From Ichthyophis bannanicus (Eukaryota; Chordata; Amphibia; Gymnophiona; Ichthyophiidae), in assembly GCA_033557465.1 (NCBI GenBank), contig CM066039.1, positions 49,753,788-49,817,787 of the forward strand: a stretch of 64,000 nt of DNA, written 5' to 3'. The position numbers were made by a program, and so were the translations under genes. The notes beneath the pieces were generated by a model. The model was given only the letters and a program-made list of their open reading frames with translations, made no database searches and had not been told where the DNA came from. Shown here piece by piece: positions 32,985 through 44,177 of the stretch (within the stretch, counting starts at the first letter, position 1; every line of letters starts with the position of its first letter).

Positions 32985-33445
32985 CATAAAGCGATCCACG
33001 ATGCAGCCCCGGACTATCCAAGGTGGAATAACTTCCCTGGATGTTTAGTTTTGTGGCTGCCGGAGCCCAGATGGAGCATGGGGGAGCTAAGGGACATTCC
33101 CCACAGCCCGACCCTGACCTTAGGAGGCCAGACTGGGGGTCGGGCTGCGGGGAATTAGCATTTGTTGCAGGCGGCCGGCATCACGGCTTTTAAATGGAGC
33201 CGCGGTAACATGGCAACAGGACGCAATGGCGCCGCGGCTCCATTTTCAAGCCCTGATTGAGTTAGTTGGGCTATGCATGTATGTGCAGGCCAGACTGAAT
33301 TGCAGTTCCGACCTGCACGTACATGCCTGATCATGATTCTGATCCCACGGGGCTAGAAGTGCCCCACAGGATCAGAATCGCAATCCCCTCTGTATCTCTG
33401 GCTCAGACCAGATGTACAGAGGGGATCTACGTATGGGATGGAATC
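32985..33445. repeat. GC-rich multi-hairpin repeat, copy 5
   Basis: Has GGCAACAGGACGCAATGG at 33212-33229. A series of hairpins follows: about 33275-33327 (CATGTATGTGCAGG against CCTGCACGTACATG), 33335-33380 (TTCTGATCCCACGGGG against CCCCACAGGATCAGAA) and 33384-33427 (ATCCCCTCTGTA against TACAGAGGGGAT). It is the clearest copy of the hairpin series. Confidence 0.65.
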
Positions 33446-33709
33446 GGGCTGTATGTGTTTGCATGTTTTTCTTTTTTGATGCTCTTCACTCCTTCCTCAT
33501 GATACTATTGGGTATGTTTACTAAAGTGCGTTAGTGCAATTCGCGTTAGGAGCCGCGGTAGAGACAGAAACCCCAAATAAGGACATGGGCAGTACATCGT
33601 TACCACTAACGCGCGTTCCAAAAACTAACGAGCGTTACAGGGCGCCGTGGCGCGTTACCGCGCGTTAATCTTAAACAGGCGTACAGACACAAATCACAGA
33701 AACAGAGCT

Positions 33710-33775
33710 GTAGCACAATGGTTACTGCACTGACCGCTGTTACAGGCAGCATGGGTTCGAGTCCCCAGTGTGCCT
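33710..33775 (+). other. tRNA-like module with perfect A and B boxes (copy D)
   Basis: TAGCACAATGG at 33715-33725 fits the A box consensus TRGYNNARNNG exactly, and GGTTCGAGTCC at about 33754-33764 fits the B box exactly. The distance is that of a tRNA gene. No full cloverleaf with a matched acceptor stem is obvious, so it is a pol III promoter-like relic of a tRNA or tRNA-SINE. Confidence 0.6.
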
Positions 33776-34026
33776 AACACAGAAGGCTGGCCCAGGCATC
33801 ACCCTGTACATTACATAGGGAATGAGGAGGCATGTTTTTCTTTACGTTCAGTAGTGTTGTCAGAAACACGCCCGCACAGTGTGCGTAGCCACGTGCGTTG
33901 GTGCGTGCGTATAATCGTGCGTGGGTATGTGTGTTTTTACCAGCATGGGCACTTTATATTACAGACTCTTTAGGGTGTCTTGTACCTATGAATTATGCTA
34001 ACAGATGTAAGTGTGATGGCCTATGG

Positions 34027-34177
34027 CAGGGGTGGGCACCTCCGGTCCTGGAGGGCCGTAGACCAGTCAGGTTTTCGGGATATCCCTAATGAACATGCAT
34101 GAGATATATATGCATTAGAGATATCCTGCCAACCTGACTGGTTTGTGGCCCTCCAGGGCTGGATTTGGAGACCCCTG
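34027..34177. mobile_element. hAT-type MITE, short variant, in copy D
   Basis: Begins CAGGGGTGGGCACCTCCGG and ends TGGAGACCCCTG, with ATATATGCATTAGAGATATCC near the centre. The flanks GCCTATGG and CTTTACAC do not match, so the right boundary may be internal to a longer element (compare 60629-60994). Confidence 0.6.
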
Positions 34178-34245
34178 CTTTACACCTCTGTCATTTAAGA
34201 TCGTGAGTGGGCAAGGTACAGATGTCCTAGACATCGAAAGGGTAT

Positions 34246-34352
34246 ATAGAATGTGTCACATTCCTCCTCGATTCTCACCACCACCAAAAAGTTGTCTAAT
34301 AGACAATTTTTTGGTGGTGGTGAGAAGTGAGGAGGACTGTGACAAATTCTAT
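34246..34352. repeat. Near-perfect foldback, 53-base arms
   Basis: The arms ATAGAATGTGTCACATTCC... and its inverse ...TGTGACAAATTCTAT pair over about 53 bases with a one-base centre at 34299. The CTCACCACCACCAAAAA tract pairs with TTTTTGGTGGTGGTGAG. Single arms occur at 27493-27545 and about 60850-60902. Confidence 0.8.
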
Positions 34353-34358
34353 CTAACA

Positions 34359-34411
34359 AGAAACACCTTGGATATCTGTCTGGTGCAAGAAACACCTTGG
34401 ATATCTGTCTG
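34359..34411 (+). repeat. 25-base tandem duplication
   Basis: AAGAAACACCTTGGATATCT followed by GTCTG occurs twice, separated by GTGC. The identity suggests a recent local duplication. Confidence 0.85.
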
Positions 34412-35609
34412 TTTCAGTCAGGTGTACACTCCTAGGTGGGCCATGTACCACCCCCCCAAGCCAAGGGTGGCAAACAGGGTCTCCCATCAATAGATCCACA
34501 TTCAACCTCCCTGCAAAGGTGGCAGTAGAGGGGAACATCAACCCCACAGGGCAGTCATTGCAGCTCTGTACACATCCATAACACAATAGCAGACAGACAT
34601 TAGGCCTGGATATAGCAAACTGCACCACAACACTATCTGATATTCTCCTGCTGCAAGCCATCAGCCACTGCACCCTGCAAGCCACTCCATCAAGACACAT
34701 ACCAGCTGCAAACAGTCTGCTAGTTAGTCCATAGTGCATGTGCCCAGTGGAGATGCATGCAGCCAGAACTGGGATGTCAGCATACACAGCAAGCAGATAG
34801 ATCAGTGACTGGGCCCCAAAAGGACACCCATATCTATCACATGAGAGAAATACCATATAGCACTATGGGGATGCCTAGCCATGCTGTGGTCACTGCACAG
34901 TCAGGGTGAGATTGATCTCCCTGCAGGACATACAGCGGGCACCCTGTCTGTGTAGGTGGTGGCCGGGCACTAATATGCCGCAGTCAGTGCCCTATGCGCT
35001 GTGCAGATACAGCCTGCCCAGGCCACCCTGTCTGGGCTATACCCATGGTACCTTGCTCTTCATTATGCACATTGGCAGGCCAATACTGGCAACAGTGCTG
35101 GCAGTGTGGGCAGTGGAAGGTGCAGTGTGGGCAGTGTGGGCAGTGGAAGGTGCAGCCACCACACACTGTAGAGACAGACACACACTCCGACACCTATGCC
35201 AGCATTGTGCTACTGTAGAGGGGTTCAGCAGCCCTGCCCACCACACCAGTCCTGGGCACGGTACAGGCATGGATATGGTCCACATTACTGTTGGGCGTCA
35301 CTCCCCAGGGTGGTAAACACTGTCAGAGACCTGACCTGTAGCACACACCGCTGACATCAGAAAGATTGTTATGATGGAGCTCAATGAGCAAACTGTGCTT
35401 AACGTAGGACTTGCTATCTGCCAGTACTCATAGGAAACGTTTGATAGGTGTGTACCGAATACCCAGGTGTAGGGTGGCATTGCTAGGGTATGCATGTGGT
35501 AGCATTGGGAGATGCACGCAGGGCCCAATGTCCTGCCTCTCCAGGAGGCATGAGCCAATGGGGCCTGTGGGTGTGGGTGTGTCTGGCCCTGTTGGCTGCT
35601 GCTTTACAG

Positions 35610-35802
35610 CAGCGGTTCCCAACTCCAGTCCTGGTGTGCCAAACACTGTTCGGGTTTTCATGCTGTCTCTGAGTAATACGCATGAGCTACATCTGCATAC
35701 CATGGGGGTGGTGCATAGATATGCAGCACAGGCATCTCTATTCGCGGCAGCATGGAACCTGAATGGTGTGTGGCCCTCCAGGACTGCATTTGGGGGACTC
35801 TG
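35610..35802. mobile_element. Palindromic hAT-type MITE inside copy D
   Basis: Starts CAGCGGTTCCCAACTCC and ends GGGGGACTCTG. The right flank CTCTAGGT is the reverse complement of the left flank in copy E (ACCTAGAG), as expected if one ancestral insertion was amplified within the TIR family. Confidence 0.75.
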
Positions 35803-35954
35803 CTCTAGGTAATGCACCTGTTTATGGTGTCTGTGCTCGGTGGGGTAAAATATGGGCGTATTAACCATGCGTATGTTCTCAGCAATAAAAGTTTGTCATT
35901 ACAATCACGGTACAGTTGTGGGAAAAATATGTGGACTGGATTGGATGTAGCCCC

Positions 35955-36022
35955 AGCTGGGCTTTGAACCTGTGACCCTCTGGTCCTACAGGTACTGGCT
36001 GTGTCCACTGCACCACACTGTG
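35955..36022 (-). other. tRNA-like module in copy D, right side
   Basis: Minus strand: TGGTGCAGTGG (perfect A box consensus) followed by GGTTCAAAGCC (perfect B box consensus). It is paralogous to 345-412 in copy A. Confidence 0.6.
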
Positions 36023-36963
36023 GCCACAGAGACAGTGCAGTCCCTGGAGATAGGACACCTGGCCGAAAGAGTCAGAAACCCTGCTCTGCACATTTGTACT
36101 GTGGGCTCATTCACCTTGTATGGAGACATAAGTGCACATAAACCCCGAATATGACCTCGGAATAAGGGGATAGAAAGATACCCAAGCTGTACCCAAGTGA
36201 TACCCAAGTGATATTAATGGGCAACCATAGAAAACACTCCCAGGAACGCTCATAATTAAAATTAGGGAATGATCTTTGGAAGGGTCTACGCTCCGTGGAC
36301 CTTTCCAAAACTCATTTCGGGTTTTTTGGAGCTTTCATGGGAATGTTGTGTATGGTTGCCCATTAATATCACTGTTGACCAGCTGGATTATAGCTTTTTA
36401 GGATGTTGTTGTGGTCATTTTCCATTTCTATTTGCTATTTTGTTCAGTGCACATGTATCACACTGCTCACGTTTTGTAGGTTTCCCCGGTTTTGCTGTAC
36501 ATTGCTGACGGAAATGGTTTCTCTTCCCTTTAATATGCCTTTAACGACAGGTTTTCATTCGCGTTGGAATTGAGCTCTGAAATTCAGCGCGTTAGTGTGA
36601 GGGGAGCCTCTACCCGCCCACTGACCCGCTTCTCTCCGCCCACTCTCCACCTTTTGCAATGTTTTAACGCGCCACGGGGCTTTACGATCGCTAACTATGG
36701 TTAACGTGCGTAGTATGATGTTAACGGTCGTTGGCGCGTGATTACGCATGTTATACTGCACTTACAATCGTTAATGTCGTACAACGCGCGTTATTCACGT
36801 TTACCGTACTTTAGTAAACATACCCCTATCACTATCCTATTTTATACATGGAGTTCCTTTCCCTTCTATTGAGTTTTTAGTTATTGCAAATTGCATAGAT
36901 TGCTTGCACTCTTGCAGTATATCAAATAAAATTAACCACGACCATAACCATTTAAACACACTG

Positions 36964-37357
36964 TGCCTGATATTCTATTGGGACGGCTATACGCCACTAC
37001 AGCACATAGCAGCCACAGCCGACCTCTAACCCCGGATATTCAGTGCCAGGGTGATATGCAGCAACGGCATTGAATATCCAGGGTCACCGCACAGCCTCCA
37101 ACACCGCTACCCAGTTAGCTTCCATGGGTAAAATTAGGCCAGTTTTTGCTTTGCTTAATTTTACCCGCAGGTTGCTAACTGAGTAACAGGGCACCCGACT
37201 GGACTGTTGCAATCCATGACATGCTCCGATGCTAAGCAGTTAACATCAAGGCATTTAGCGGTGTTAGTTGGGGATATTCAGCGCCATTGAGTATCCCATT
37301 CAGCAGCAATTACAGTACATGGTTTACAGGTCAGTAATGCCTTTAGAATATCAGGCC
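36964..37357. mobile_element. MITE with GGATATTCAG motifs and CACTG duplication
   Basis: Ends TGCCTGATATTCTA and TAGAATATCAGGCC are inverted. CACTG flanks both sides (36959-36963 and 37358-37362). Internal CCGGATATTCAGTGCC and GGCATTGAATATCC pair. Non-coding. The superfamily is not clear from a 5-bp duplication. Confidence 0.65.
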
Positions 37358-37532
37358 CACTGACTTTAGGACGACGGATGCACATGCTCCCCTGTGGTTT
37401 GTGTAGCTTCTGTGCTGGGAATATGGTGCAATGACACACATTCCCAGAGTGCCTTTTAGTAAACACGCCACTAAATGTGTTCCAGGAGGCAGAAAATTAT
37501 GCACGTATTATAAAGTAAGAAAGGTTACGCCT

Positions 37533-39148
37533 GATGGAAAAGATGTTTCAATAGGGGGGCAAGATGGCGGCAGGTAACTGACCTCTGGCTGCTGTGTTCC
37601 GCGTTTGCTTGAGGAGAGTGTGCTGTTTGCGATCCTCAGCCCCGATCATCATGGGGCGGAGAAAAAGGAAACAGGCTGGTTTCCCCGATACTCCACCGCA
37701 GGCTTCCTCTTCGACTCAGCGGACCCTCGAGCACTGCGGTTTCGTGGCAGCGGGGTCTCAAGCAGCGTCCTCGACAGCACACCCTGGAGATCTGGAGTCG
37801 GTTCTGGGCGCGTCAGGAGTAAGTCTATCTCCTGACCAGCGGACACCTCCGATACAACCCGGAAACACTATCTCTCCGGTTGGAGTTTGTTCATGTGTAC
37901 TGCCAGGTGGTCGGGCGAGCACTCCACTACCCGTCGGAGAGGGACAAACTCCTCAGCGGCTGACTTTGGACTCTGGAGGAGAGAGGCTGCCTGAGAGTCG
38001 GATAGAGGATTCTCTATGGCGGCTGGAGTCCGGAGGAAAGCAGAAGCTAGTTAATTTAGTGTTGGAGAAGCCTGCTATTATCACTTTGGATGCGCTTTGG
38101 GATGCCATCTCGGCGTTGACAACTTCCCTGTCTACAGTAGTGGATTCTGTAAGTACTGAAATAACTAGTATGAAATTGGAAGCTTCTTAAAGCCAGGAAT
38201 TACAGGCTGGCTCTCTGTTACAAGTTAAGGAGATTTCTCGCCTTAAGGAGGAGCATGTTGCTCTAATGAAAGAAAGGACTGTGTTAATACATAAAACTGA
38301 ATATCTTGAGAATCTCGCACGATGGAATAATCTTCGTCTGTTAAACTTTCCAATGTCTCCCCTTATGTCACCAGTGGAGATGGTACACAAATATCTGATG
38401 GAAGTGCTACAAATTCCCATGGAACATCTACCCCCACTTACAAGGGCATATTACTTGTCTGTTAACACCTTGGAGGCAAGGAGGAGGAATGTGGAGTCCC
38501 CTGTGAGTGGTCTGGGAGATTTGACAGGATTTTTGGAAAGCTCCTTAGACGTGGTCACAGAGCGGACTACCATGCTTGTGACTCTGGCCTTAGAGTCTGA
38601 CAAAGCTTTAATTCTTAGACCTTTTTTCAAAAATATTAATGAGAAGATTTTAGGTGCAAAAGTTTGTATATTTCCTGATTTATCACGTGTAACCCAATTA
38701 AGGAGGAAGGATTTCCTGGCACTTTGATCCAGGACCGTTTCCTTGGGTGCTTCTTTTGTGTTAAAATATCCATCTAGATGCTATGTTTCCTACCAGGGAA
38801 AGAATTTCCTATTTTTGACCCTAAACAGCTGTTAGAATTTATTTGTTTGAGGGAAGAGGTTGGGGCGGAGGTTGGGCCCATTACGATTGATGCTTTAGTC
38901 TTAACCTGCTGATATATTTCTTGTTTTGGAACCTTATTTTTTTGCCCTTGAGAAAGGATGTAAAATTTTGGTATTGTTATTTCTTGTAGCCCCCCTGAAT
39001 TATGTGGTGGGCTAATCTAGGGATAATTTAATTTCTCTGTTTTGTTATATAGGTATGAACTTAATTTGTAATTCCGGTATTTCCATAATTTCACTTGTGT
39101 AATTAGCTGAGTGTTATTATAAAAGCTAATAAAGAGTATATTAAAATC
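37533..39148 (+). mobile_element. ORF1-only L1 element (HAL1-like) with 16-bp TSD
   Basis: AAGAAAGGTTACGCCT occurs at 37517-37532 and again at 39149-39164, a perfect 16-bp duplication typical of L1 target-primed reverse transcription. Between them are a 5' UTR start (GGGGGGCAAGATGGCGGC), ORF1 (37651 to about 38865), a short 3' UTR and AATAAAG near 39129. There is no ORF2 (endonuclease and RT). The insertion appears complete rather than 5'-truncated, so this is a half-LINE that must borrow ORF2p from a full L1, as HAL1 elements of mammals do. Confidence 0.85.
37651..38865 (+). pseudogene. L1 ORF1 protein (RNA-binding chaperone), broken
   Basis: The start at 37651 (MGRRKRKQ) follows the 5' UTR and fits L1 ORF1; upstream codons in frame are UTR. 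After a low-complexity N-terminus, a TAA at 38188 breaks the frame. The same frame then continues with a coiled-coil (RLKEEHVALMKERTVLIHK), then ENLARWNNLRLLNFP and HKYLMEVLQIP, the RRM region, and VTQLRRKDFLAL of the C-terminal domain. A TGA follows at 38725; coding resumes as LGASFVLKYPSRCYVSYQGK, and a frameshift near 38815 precedes the end. ORF1p coats L1 RNA as a trimer. Two stops and one frameshift make this copy inactive. Confidence 0.85.
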
Positions 39149-39164
39149 AAGAAAGGTTACGCCT

Positions 39165-39675
39165 ACTTTAGATCAGGTGTAATTTTGTGTGGGAGCTTTT
39201 ATCAAGGTTATTTTATAAAGGCACATAGGAGCACAAGTTGTCTTTACAAACGGATGCAGCAATACTCCTATGGCAACAGGTGCGGCACATACTCCTATGG
39301 CCCTTCACAGCCTAGTTGCTATCTTACCAAATTACCTTCATAGGAGCAACTTTCACTCAGTGGCATACCTGTACAGTCTGTCACTATTTCTGTACCTACA
39401 GATTTTACATCACTTTTTAAAGGAAGAAGCCTTGGATGCAGAAAGGTGCCAGAGTGAAAAAAATATGTAATATATACCCAGTTAAAAATCACTAGAAAAT
39501 TCAGAAGCTTCTCTAATGTTTCTTGAAGGAGATAGGTCAAATGCCAGAACAATGTCGCTGGGGAACAGATTCCGGTGAAGAGGTATAGCACAGGAAAATC
39601 CTTTGCCTAGTGCCAACAAGCTTTACCTTTTTAGATGATGGAATCCAAAGTAAGTTCTCCTGAGATAACCACAAT
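39165..39675. other. Unassigned stretch between HAL1-like and copy E
   Basis: The left 60 bases continue the repeat into which the L1 element inserted (compare 48540-48600, TAAAGTAAAATAGGC style). The remainder shows nothing recognisable. Confidence 0.35.
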
Positions 39676-40877
39676 GGGGTATGTTTACTAAACCTTTTTA
39701 ACGTGCGCGGCGCGCATGAGCGCGTGCTAAGGTACCTTAGCGCATGATAATGACACTTTACGGGACAAAAATGCGCTTTAGTGCGTGCTCATGCGCGCAG
39801 CGGCGCACACGAGCGCTGAAGGTGGGGAAAGGCTCCCGGAGGGCGGAGGAAGGCTCCCCAGGGGCGGAGAGAAGGGGTCAATGGGTGGAGAGTGGGAGGG
39901 GAGAGGCTCCCCGCACACTAGCGAGGTGAAATTCAAGGCCAAAAATAGCGCGAGTGAAAACCTCGCGTTAGAGCCGATTTAAAGGGAAGAGAAACCATTT
40001 CTGTCAGCAATGTACAGCAAAACCAGGGAAACCTACAAAAAAGTGATAAGTGTGATACATGTGCACAGAACAAAAGTACAAATAAACATTGAAAAGGACC
40101 CCAACAAAATTAAAAAAAATCATATTCAAGCTGGGCAATAGTGACAGTAATGGGAAACATCAAAAAACACTCCCAAGAAAGCCCCAAAAAATAAATATGA
40201 ATTTTGGAAGGGTCTACGCTCCGTCCCCATACAAGGTGAATGATCCCACAGTGAAATAGCACTGATCAGGGTTTCCCTCTCCATTGGACAGGTTACCTAT
40301 GGCATGCACATGTTCCACAACAGCAGGGCGGGTATTTTGGAATGGGCAACTGGACAGATGCTGGGAAAGGGGATACAGAGGGCTGCAAGCGGCACATGCT
40401 GTGGTGCAGCTGAGGCACAGTGCGGACTAGGCAGATGCCTAGGTGGCACTTAGGAATGCTGAAACTGAACAGCAGCCAGACAGCAACTGATGAGGGCCCA
40501 ACATGGGTACGAGAATGTTTATCACAGTGTCACAGGGGATAGTACCCAGCAGGTATCCCCAAGGGCACAGAACATTGACAGGCGGTGTTGGGGGGAAGGG
40601 TGGACGCCTATGCAGGCACACCTACCCCAGAACACGCAGCATAGGCAGCCGCCTACCTGCACACTGGATGGCTTGCGACTGCACACCACCAGCACCACCA
40701 GCAGAAGGGCATGTCAGCATGGTGGCAGAGGGGTACTGGTGGTGGAGGGGGGCAGTGGCAGCCGCCCAGAGCCGACCATGGCCTAGCCCTGTGTAGGTGG
40801 ATGCCATGCACTGCAACAGACAGGCTCTGTCTGACAAACAACCATGGTATCTCCAGGGACTGCACTGTGTCTGTGAG

Positions 40878-40942
40878 CACAGTGTGGTGCGGTGAACACA
40901 GCCAGTGTGTTCAGGAGCAGAAGGTCACAAGTTCAAGTCCCA
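40878..40942 (+). other. tRNA-like module in copy E, first
   Basis: TGGTGCGGTGA then GTTCAAGTCC at about 40930-40939. It belongs to the first of two duplicated inner blocks. Confidence 0.45.
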
Positions 40943-41097
40943 GTTGGGGCTACTGCCAATCCAGTCCCCATATTTTACCCGCTACTAAACCATGATAGTA
41001 TGGACAAACCTTTATTGCAGAGAACATACGCATGGTTCAAACGCCTATATTTTACCCCACCGAGCACAGACACCAGAAACATGCGCATTACCTACAG

Positions 41098-41165
41098 CAG
41101 AGTCCCCCAAATGCAGTCCTGGAGGGCCACAAATCATTCAGGTTTTATGCTGTCTCCAATATAAG
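41098..41165. mobile_element. Truncated hAT-type MITE in copy E
   Basis: CAGAGTCCCCCAAATGCAGTC begins a MITE that stops after about 68 bases, where a second copy of the upstream block begins. This marks the duplication joint. Confidence 0.6.
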
Positions 41166-41332
41166 GCCATGTCCGCATGGTGGCGGAGGGGTACTGGTGG
41201 TGGAGGGGGCAGTGGCAGCTGCTCAGAGCAGACCATGGCCTAGCCCTGTGTAGGTGGGTGCCATGCACTGCAACAGACAGGCCCTGCCGGACAAACAGTC
41301 CTGGTATCACCAGGGAATGCACTGTCTCTGTG

Positions 41333-41400
41333 GCAACACGGTGGTGCAGTGCACACAACCAGTGTGTTTGGAGGCAGAAGGTCACAGGTTTAAGTCCCAG
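41333..41400 (+). other. tRNA-like module in copy E, second
   Basis: TGGTGCAGTGC then GGTTTAAGTCC (one mismatch to the B box). It is a paralogue of the modules at 21243 and 40878. Confidence 0.45.
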
Positions 41401-41555
41401 CTATGGTCTCTGCCAACCCAGTCCCCATATTTTACCCACAACTGAAACGTGCTACTACAAACAGAACGTTTATTGCAGATGACATAAACATGCCCAAAAC
41501 ACCTACATTTTACCCTACAGAGCAAAGACACCATAAACAGGTGCATTACCTAGAG

Positions 41556-41748
41556 CAGAGTCTCGCAAATGCAGTCCTGGAGGGCCAAACACCATTCAGG
41601 TTCCATGCTGCCTCTAATAAAGATGCCTGTGCTGCATATCTATGCACCACCCCCATGGTATGCAGATGTATCTCATGCATATTCATGAGGGACAGCATGA
41701 AAACCCGAACAGTGTTTGGCACACCAGGACTGGAGTTGGGAACCTCTG
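41556..41748. mobile_element. Palindromic hAT-type MITE inside copy E
   Basis: Starts CAGAGTCTCGCAAATGC and ends GGGAACCTCTG. The left flank ACCTAGAG matches the right flank in copy D (reverse complement). The right flank CCGTTAAA does not match, so one side has changed. Confidence 0.75.
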
Positions 41749-43359
41749 CCGTTAAAGCAGCAGCCAACAGGGGCAGACACACCCACACCCACACCCACAG
41801 GCTCCATTAGCCAATGCCTCCTGGAGAGGCAGGACATTGGGCCCTGCGTGCATCTCCCAATACTAGCACTTGCATACCTTAGCAATGCCACCCTACATCT
41901 GGGAATACGGTACACAGCTATCAAAAGTTTGCTATGATTACTGGCAGATAGCAATTCCTACGTTAAGCACAGTTTGCTGATTGAGCTCCATCATAGCAAC
42001 CTTTCTGATGTCTGTGGAGTGTGCTGCAGGTCTGGTCTCTGACAGTGTTTACCACCCTGGAGAGTGACCCCCAACAGTATTGCGTACCATATCCATGCCT
42101 GCACTGTGCCCAGGACTGGTGTGGTGGCCAGGGCTGCTAAACTCCTCTATAGTAGCACAATGCTGGCATAGGTTTGGGAGTGTGTGTCTGTTTATCCAGT
42201 GTGTGGTGACTGCAAACACCCTCCACAGCCCACACTGCCAGCACTGTTGCCAGTATTGGCCTGCCAATGTGCATAATGAGGAGCAAGGTACCATGGGTAT
42301 AACCCGGACAGGGTGGCCTGGCCAGGATGCATCTGCACAGGGCATAGGGCACTGGCTGGGACATTGTAGTGCCCGGCCACCACCTGCACAGACAGGGTGG
42401 CCACAGCATGTCCTACTGGGAGATCACTCTCACCCTGACTGTGCAGTGACCACAGCATGGCTAGGCACCCCCATAGTGCTATATAGTATTTCTCTCATGT
42501 GATATTTATGGGTTTCCTTTTGGGGCCCAGTCACTGACCTATCTGCTTGTTGTGTATGCTGACATCCCAGTTCTGGGTGCACGCATTTCCACCAGGAACA
42601 TGCACTATGGACTAGTTAGCAGACTGTCTGCAGCTGGTCTGTGTCTTGATGGAGCGCCTTGCAGGGTGCAGTGGCTGAAGGCTTGCTGCAGGAGAATATC
42701 AGATAGTGGTGGGGTGCAGCTTAGCATATCCAGACCTAATGTCTGTCTGCTATTGCGTTATGGTGTGTACAGAGCTCCATTGACTGCCCTGTAGGGTGTC
42801 TGTTCCCCAGCAGGACTGGGTTTGATGGTCCCCTCTACTGCCACATTGCAGGGAGGTAGAATGTGGATCTGTTGGTGGGAGACCCTGTTTACCACCCTCA
42901 GCCCTGGAGGAGAAGGGTGGTGGTGGTGGTACATAATCCTCCGAGGGGTCCATAGGGGCTACACCTGACTGAGCCATACAGATATATCCAAGGTGTGTCT
43001 GCAGAAACTACCTATCTCACACATTAGCACTGCTGGGGACCTGCAGCATGGCCTATCTCTGCTGTGGACCTGGTGCTGGGCACCCTACCTCACCCTCAGG
43101 GTGAGTGCAGTACCTGCACAATGTGATGGTGTGTAGCTACTCTGTGCCAGTACCACACACGGTCAGTTTCCCCTACCAGGCCGAGGTGCTGTGGGGGTGC
43201 AAACCCCATCTTGTGATCATCTGTAGACTGCTGATTTGCATGTGTAGTGCATCATGGGTATGGGTGGATTAACCCTATCCTGGTGACCACAGCAGACTGT
43301 TTGTGTGGTGACTTGCAGTCCTTCTGCAGCCAGCCAGGGGTTTGCTAGCAGCTGTAGCC

Positions 43360-43895
43360 CACTGGTTACTTCATTGCCAGTGGAGCCAGAGGTCATGGGT
43401 TCCAACCCACAGTGGGGTTATTTGATAGGGCTGTCCAAAGCATTATCTATTTTTAATGTACATTAGTGCTGCCAGCAAAAACAACCTCAGCGTACTGTAC
43501 CCATATGGTGCCTCAGAGGGCGCTTTATAGGGCGCCCTATAGGGCACCTTATGGTTACCGTCCATATAAGGTGCACTATACAGTATCCTATGGAGCGACT
43601 GATAGGGTGCCCTATAGGGGACATTATAGGGTGCCGTGGCAGATAGTGCACTTTATAATGTGCCCTATGGAGTGCCTTACAGGGTGCCTTATGCGGCACC
43701 TTAGGTTACGGCACATGAGGGTGTGTTTGATGGCAGCAATTAATAAAATACAAATAAAGTGCCGCAGGAAACAATACTTACATGTCAAAGCTGATGCCTC
43801 AGCCAGCCTTACATATTAGTCACACTGGGGATCGAACTCATGACCCCTGTATCATCAATCAGTGCCTTAACCATTGTGCTACACTGCTGTTCCTC
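43360..43895. repeat. Inverted-repeat cassette with tRNA-like arms (copy E)
   Basis: The left arm has TAGCCCACTGG and GGTTCCAACCC. The right arm inverted has TAGCACAATGG (perfect A box) and AGTTCGATCCC. Between them is a dense series of TATAGGGCGCCCTATAGGG-like palindromes (about 43510-43700). It matches 23355-23785 in order and is partly repeated at 43930-44175. Confidence 0.7.
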
Positions 43896-44177
43896 CTTGC
43901 ATGTCAGCGCACCTACTTAAGATTTCCATGTGTTTAAATGCACAGTGCTGCCATCAAAAACAGTGCTATGACCTTGCTGTGTCTCATAGGGCACCCTATA
44001 TGGCGCCCTATAGGCCACCCTTTAAGCAACATTGTAGGGTGCCGTGGCGGACAGTGCACTTTAAAATGTGCCCTCTGGGGTGCCTTATGCAGCACCTTAT
44101 GTTACAGCGCTTTGAGAGAGTGCGTTTGCTAGCAGCAGTAATTAAAATAAAATTAAAAAGCCTCATAATGCAATATG

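Larger units (their letters stand above)
33509..36826 (+). mobile_element. TIR element family, copy D (complete)
   Basis: Left end TGGGTATGTTTACTAAAGTG, right end CGTACTTTAGTAAACATACC followed by CC. TAT flanks both sides (33506-33508 and 36827-36829). The interior holds a tRNA-like module with perfect A and B boxes (33710-33775), a hAT MITE (34027-34177), a 107-base foldback (34246-34352), a short duplicated segment (34359-34411), a second hAT MITE (35610-35802), another tRNA-like module (35955-36022) and the shared right terminal block (36500-36826). No transposase frame. Confidence 0.87.

Noticed and set aside
33710..33775. A functional tRNA gene
   Set aside because: A and B boxes are perfect, but no cloverleaf with matched acceptor stem or a downstream T-run terminator is visible, and related modules recur inside one transposon family.
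37533..39148. A host gene (the ORF1 frame looks gene-like)
   Set aside because: The ENLARWNNLRLLNFP block, 5' UTR style and 16-bp TSD identify it as L1 ORF1.
43500..43710. CRISPR-like array of TATAGGGCGCC repeats
   Set aside because: Repeats are irregular, overlap, are palindromic and lack constant-length spacers; the setting is a vertebrate transposon.
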